Shown here piece by piece: positions 59,689 through 64,000 of a stretch of DNA of 64,000 bases. Made by a program: the position numbers and the translations under genes. Origin of the DNA: Phaeodactylum tricornutum CCAP 1055/1 (taxonomy: Eukaryota; Bacillariophyta; Bacillariophyceae; Surirellales; Neidiaceae); contig NC_011676.1 of assembly GCF_000150955.2 (NCBI RefSeq), positions 392,419-456,418 of the forward strand, in the 5' to 3' direction. Under the pieces are notes generated by a model that saw only the letters and a list, made by a program, of their open reading frames with translations, was not told the origin of the DNA and did not search any database. Numbering within the stretch: position 1 is the stretch's first letter; every line of letters begins with the position of its first letter.

Positions 59689-60764
59689 TGGGAAAGAGCA
59701 ATTTTGATCTCGTCGGCCGCTAGAGTATTGAAACAAATGTTACTTGTTATTTCCACGGTGTGATCAAATTGGAAAGAAGAATCGAATGAGAAAGCAAGGA
59801 GATCGGCGTCATCGTACGGACCGGATGCGATCCGTCGTTCTTCTCGATCCGAATCCTTCACGGCTTTTCCGTCGCGCGTATTCTCGGATCCGGTCGGTCG
59901 GTCGGTCGACAACGAACAAGCTAGCTAGCTGACTGTTTGTGAGTAGTAAGTAGTATGCGGCACATCTCGCTTGGTGGAGTATGCTACAACTTCAAGTTGA
60001 TCGAAGGACGGACTGTGAATCACACTCGTGAAGGAACGATTCACGAGTAAGACAAGCAGTCCGGTCGACATGTCACGGTACCTACGTGGATACGGTTCCA
60101 GCGTTGGGACGGGAAAACAGCAGCTGGGCACACGCAGTCTGGCATAGGCTTTTCTCACTCCTGATCCTGCCTAGGTAGTCAAAATTGATACGATCGATCT
60201 TCTTCTAACAGAAACAAACGCTAAAGTATGCAACGTGTCCGATCTTCTACTTTGGACCTTGGTTCAACTTGGGCAAGACCAATCGGAAGGACGAACAAAT
60301 ATTTGTCGGAAGTGAGGATTTACATACAGTCAACACCTGCCGAGGGGGAAAACCCGGTAAGTCGACAGCTACCGGTACTACACAGGCTATTGTCGCATGC
60401 TTTGGGTTAGTGAGATCTCCCCACCTTCAACGACCCGCCCCCAGCCTGCCCACCGTCGTTGGTCTCGGCATAACATAACCGTGTCTCCCGTAGTCGCTCA
60501 CGTCCGGCACTGTGTGGAGGAGGTTCACAACAAACCCCTATTTCCTTTCGTCTCTCTGTTGCAATTATCTATCGATCCTTCCTTTCGTTGTTGCATATTA
60601 TCCTCGTTTTGACCTTGTCAAGTTCTATCATTTTCTTGCACAGTGTCCAGAAAAGTCGGAAAAGCCCTCCAACTTGCCCAGTTACGTTGATCCTGTACGG
60701 TACCGACAGTAATTACCAATACAACACATCACCTTTCTCTCCAAACCGCCAGCAGCTTACATTC
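59689..60764. promoter_or_regulatory. Shared ZEP/VDE intergenic (bidirectional promoter) region
   Basis: 1076 bp separate the two divergent start codons. It holds a CGGT tandem tract (59891-59908) followed by GCTAGCTAGC (59921-59929 area), and GACTGTGA at 60011-60018. Short open frames (for example 59925-60158 on the minus strand) have no supporting feature. A single region controlling both opposing xanthophyll-cycle enzymes would permit joint light regulation, which is inference. Confidence 0.6.
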
Positions 60765-62508
60765 ATGAAGCGAGCCACGAGGAAACGTACACTGGCGGCA
60801 ACGCTCTGGATTGCCATGAGTTCGGTGACCGGTTCGGGTCCGGGTCGGACAGCCGCCTTTGCGCCTTCCGGCAACAACAACAACAACGGCTGCCACGGAC
60901 TGTCCCGTGTCGCGTTGCACACCACGGAATTGCAAGCGCACTCGAAACCTCCACACCAACAATCACCACAAACCCGCTACACACCGCCTTCGGCAATGAA
61001 TATCCAATTTCCGGAGCCAGACGAATCACTCCATGTCTGGGACCACGTACGAAACATCGGTAAAGTGTGTACCGGGTTCGCCTTGGCGGGGCTGTTGTCC
61101 GCCTTGGTTTCCTTTACCAGTCCAGTGTGGGCGGAAAACGAACTGTCCGCCAAGTACGGAGGCGGCCTCGACACATCGCTCGTCGACCAAAACTGTCTCG
61201 TCAGCGCCTGTTCACTCCAAACCAAGGCGTGTTTACAGGACGATCCGTCCTGTCGGAAAGGACTGACCTGCACAGCCAAGTGCCTCGGAGACAACGCCTG
61301 TATCACCGGATGCATGGCGCGCTACGGCAACGCCAATTTGGACAATCTCTTGAAATGTACCATTGAGGATCACGAATGCATCAAGGTCGCCATTCTCGAG
61401 GGAGGTGCCGACGTATTTGGACAAGAGCCCCGCGCTCCCGCTCCCACCGTCACGGCGTTTGATCCGAAATCCCTGCAGGGCTCCTGGTTCAAGGTAGTCG
61501 GCTACAACCCCAACTACGATTGCTACGCCTGTCAACGGAATACCTTTTCCGCTCCGGATAGTAGTGCGAACGGCAACCGCAATAACTTGTTGTGGTCCGT
61601 CGCCAGTGGCAACACCAATCCCGCCGTTACCAATCAGCTACGCATGGATGTGGAATTTTCCATGCCACACTTGTTACCGGACGGCTCGCCGCCACCTCCG
61701 TCAAACGTTAGGGAATCAATTCTTGTCAGCGGCGAAGACGGCTCCGTGTTTGGCTCCAAATCAATCGCTTTGAACGATTATCGCACCCGAGAGACCATGG
61801 TATTCGACCAAGTGTCCACCGGAAACAACATGGTGTTTCACAAGGGCACAACACAAGAAGTCTCGTACTCTCGCACCGCCCATTCAGAAGGAGAAATGTT
61901 TGGATTAAGTACGTACACAGAAATGGTATGTGGCTATCACCACTACTACGGCGTCTCACCCGGATTCTTGCTTTCCGCTTACAGAGTTCTGGGAGAACTG
62001 GTATATAATTGGTGAAAATGATCCAGGCCAGCCTGAGTTCAAATTTGTATACTACAACGGCAAAACCCGACAAAACACCTACGAAGGCGCTTTTGTCTAC
62101 AGCCGCAGCAAGGAGCTGGCCCCCGAGTCCATGGCCAAGGTCTACTCCATTGCCAAGGAAGCCGGCATGAAGGTGGACCAATTCTGCAGAATACGCAACG
62201 GGTGTTTTTCGGATGAAACGGTCGTCAAAGCACCCAGCTCAGGGTTGGGATCTCAATCCAATCCTTTCCGCGGTATTCTCGCGAGCACGCGTATCTCGCA
62301 ATTGCTGGGTGTAGAACCCGTCGCCGCCCGGGATACCGTTCGTCGTAACGCACCGACCTCTCCTACGCTCCAACCCGCGGTTGGTACCATTGCATCGCGA
62401 CCATGGTGGTACGAAATTGGAGATTACCTCGAAAATCCGCACAGACATTTCCAAGTTATGGATAGCCTGCGACTACCTATGACCTGGGCAGAAGATGTCA
62501 AGAACTAA
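60765..62508 (+). CDS. VDE: Violaxanthin de-epoxidase, thylakoid lumen (VDE)
   Basis: De-epoxidises violaxanthin/diadinoxanthin in excess light, using ascorbate at low lumen pH. The 555-residue precursor comes from exons 60765-61908 and 61985-62508 (76-nt intron, GTACGT). The presequence has a hydrophobic signal and AAFAP; a second hydrophobic segment (FALAGLLSALVSFTSPVWA) is a lumen signal with cleavage after PVWA. The Cys-rich domain follows (CLVSACSLQTKAC, CRKGLTCTAKC, ACITGC), then the lipocalin core (GSWFKVVGYNPNYDCYACQR) and exon 2 strands (FWENWYIIGE, FKFVYYNG). The C-terminal Glu-rich region of plant VDE is reduced to a short acidic tail. Its divergent neighbour is the reverse-acting ZEP. 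Confidence 0.96.
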
Positions 62509-62836
62509 AGTCCTCCCTTCCCCGCAAAATGGCGACAGCCACAAAAGCAAGTAACAGGGTCGAAGGTCTTTAAAAGAGAGAGAAGGATACAACTTGCTTC
62601 TTTCGGCTCTTCATGGGATGCAAAGACCCCTTGCGAATCTGCACTCAATCCTCCAATTGAAGCTTGAGGAACGAGACAAAATCAAGACTCTTTGTACTGA
62701 AAACGCACATTGCCAACTTGACGGACATTCTAGCCATTAAAATTTACAGAGATTCTTGTTGTTTAGTTTTTCGATAGGTAGTTGCTGACGGTAGAGAGGC
62801 ATCAAAGTTTATAGCATACGCATGAGCCCGAGCCAC
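62509..62836. other. Convergent spacer, VDE / UNG
   Basis: About 330 bp with both 3' ends. No gene or repeat was recognised. Confidence 0.4.
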
Positions 62837-64000
62837 CTACTTGACGTTCCAATCGATCGGATCCTTTCCCATTTTCTTCAAGGCGTCGTTCGCTCGACTG
62901 AAACAGCGAGATCCTAGAAAAGGCGACTTCGTTTTTGTGGCCCCTAAAGGGCTGGGGTGGCTGCTTCGAATAATGAAGTGGTTTGCCGAGTCAACACTGG
63001 CTGCCTTCTTATGCGCTGGATTGCCCCAAAGCAAAAACACTACTCCGTCTGATTTTGCGTTGACAACATGAATGATGGCATCGGTGACGCGCTCCCAACC
63101 TTGTCCAGCATGGCTATTGGCTTCACCACGACGTACGGTCAACACTGTATTCAGAAGGAGAACACCTTGTCTCGCCCAATGCTCAAGATTTCCGTGCATC
63201 GGAGTAGCAATACCAACGTCATCTATGGCCTCGCGAAAAACATTTTGCAGCGACGGAGGGGGCTTTACGCCACGACGGACGGAAAAAGCCAGACCATGGC
63301 CTTGGCCCGGTCCGTGGTACGGATCTTGTCCCTGAGACGAAGGGCAGCAGAACTCGTGTGAGAGACCAATGGCGATGTTTGGATGGTTCTAACTGCATAC
63401 CGCGCTTGCCACTTACTACAATGACAACTTTGATTTTGTCGAACGGACATAAGTTGAGCGCTGAGAATATGTCCTCTTTCGGCGGATAGATCGTTGCCCC
63501 CATCTTTCTTTCAATCTCTAGAAACGCGGCTAACTTCGCGAAGGATTCTGACTCAAAGGTGGTAGACAGTTTCTCCTTCCACGTTTGTTCTGTCAAACTG
63601 GCCATTAGCTTGATAGTGGCGTCGCTCGACATAGGTGGGCCTTTGGAGGGATCGTGATCTGAGTGCTCATCCCGAACCAACACCCTCATCGCTCGTTCCT
63701 GTCTAGGCATGAAAAGTTGCTCATCAGTGTACCATATCGTTCTTCCATGAGGGCCGTTGCTTTCACGACGGACCAATTCGCCTCTTGCGGAGCGTTCACG
63801 ACCATAACACTGCAATTGAAACTCGAATTGACCCCGATCGCCTTCCATAGTTCTGTACTGTCCGCCTTTCTGCCTTGTCATGCCTTGTGCTTCATATGAC
63901 TCGAGTGCAACGGCTTGTAACTCTCTAAATAGCAAACGTTGCTGCAGCTTGTTAATCTCCTCTAGGGCTGCGAAGGGGTCCACGCCGCTTCGGTACAAGC
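62837..64000 (-). CDS. UNG: Uracil-DNA glycosylase (UNG), 5' partial
   Basis: Excises uracil from DNA in base-excision repair. Exon 2 is 62837-63331, and an upstream exon runs from 63417 to the right edge, with an 85-nt intron (GTAAGT donor, CTCAG acceptor). Splicing joins KVVIV to GQDPYHG, restoring the catalytic Asp/His motif. Other hallmarks: YPPKEDIFSAL (start of catalytic domain), LAFSVRRGVKPPPSLQNVF, GVLLLNTVLTVRRG, VVFLLWG and SSHPSPLG, the HPSPL minor-groove loop with catalytic His. The catalytic domain is complete. The N-terminal ~190 residues visible are long, charged and unlike known UNGs, and remain open at the edge; they may be a regulatory or targeting extension. Confidence 0.93.

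Noticed and set aside
59925-60158. 77-codon minus-strand frame between ZEP and VDE
   Set aside because: No domain, and it falls within the likely shared promoter.
1-64000. Complete transposons, retroelements, viral fossils or CRISPR arrays
   Set aside because: No reverse transcriptase, integrase, transposase, capsid or spaced direct-repeat array was seen.

Overview
The window looks like nuclear DNA of a pennate diatom, most probably Phaeodactylum tricornutum. It carries a violaxanthin de-epoxidase gene head-to-head with a zeaxanthin epoxidase gene. Several proteins have stramenopile-type bipartite plastid presequences with an ASAFAP-like motif (AAFAP in the de-epoxidase, SAAFTAP in the 18.8 kb gene, YAAF in IspF). 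Genes are compact and on both strands, and introns are few and short (54-121 nt, mostly GTACGT or GTAAGT donors). The species name is inferred from gene content; no database was consulted.

Layout. 0-11 kb: the 3' end of an NAD(P)-binding protein, a myo-inositol/sugar MFS transporter, an HscB-type Fe-S co-chaperone, a DHHC palmitoyltransferase, the ribosome-biogenesis factor SDA1 and a SET-domain protein. The last two are convergent and each carries an apparent one-base frame break. 11-23 kb: peroxisomal malate synthase, a spliced short-chain dehydrogenase, plastid IspF, a bZIP factor, two small secreted or plastid proteins, a fused epimerase-SDR enzyme and a Gfo/Idh/MocA oxidoreductase. 23-30 kb: two tandem paralogous IQ-repeat proteins, the upstream copy with a decayed 3' half, and a long inverted repeat beside them. 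30-43 kb: a RAD5/HLTF-like SNF2-RING helicase, a candidate Nnf1/PMF1 kinetochore protein, an ornithine-cyclodeaminase-family enzyme, a DinB-like protein and a six-exon Patched/NPC-type membrane protein. 44-57 kb: a methyltransferase-like protein, a heme-oxygenase-like membrane protein, an NSF-like single-AAA ATPase, an LRR-HlyIII/PAQR fusion, a U1-C-like/WW protein without zinc ligands, farnesyltransferase alpha, an RNase PH-type exosome subunit, an unknown protein and a TTC4/CNS1 co-chaperone. 58-64 kb: ZEP and VDE sharing a 1.1 kb intergenic region, then a uracil-DNA glycosylase running off the right edge.

Most genes are unrelated housekeeping genes. The clear functional pair is ZEP/VDE, the two opposing arms of a xanthophyll cycle placed for shared regulation. 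Many genes are divergent pairs separated by 0.3-1 kb. The 8-mer GACTGTGA (or TCACAGTC) recurs in several of these spacers. I saw no tRNA, rRNA, CRISPR array, complete transposon or viral element. All counts were made by eye.
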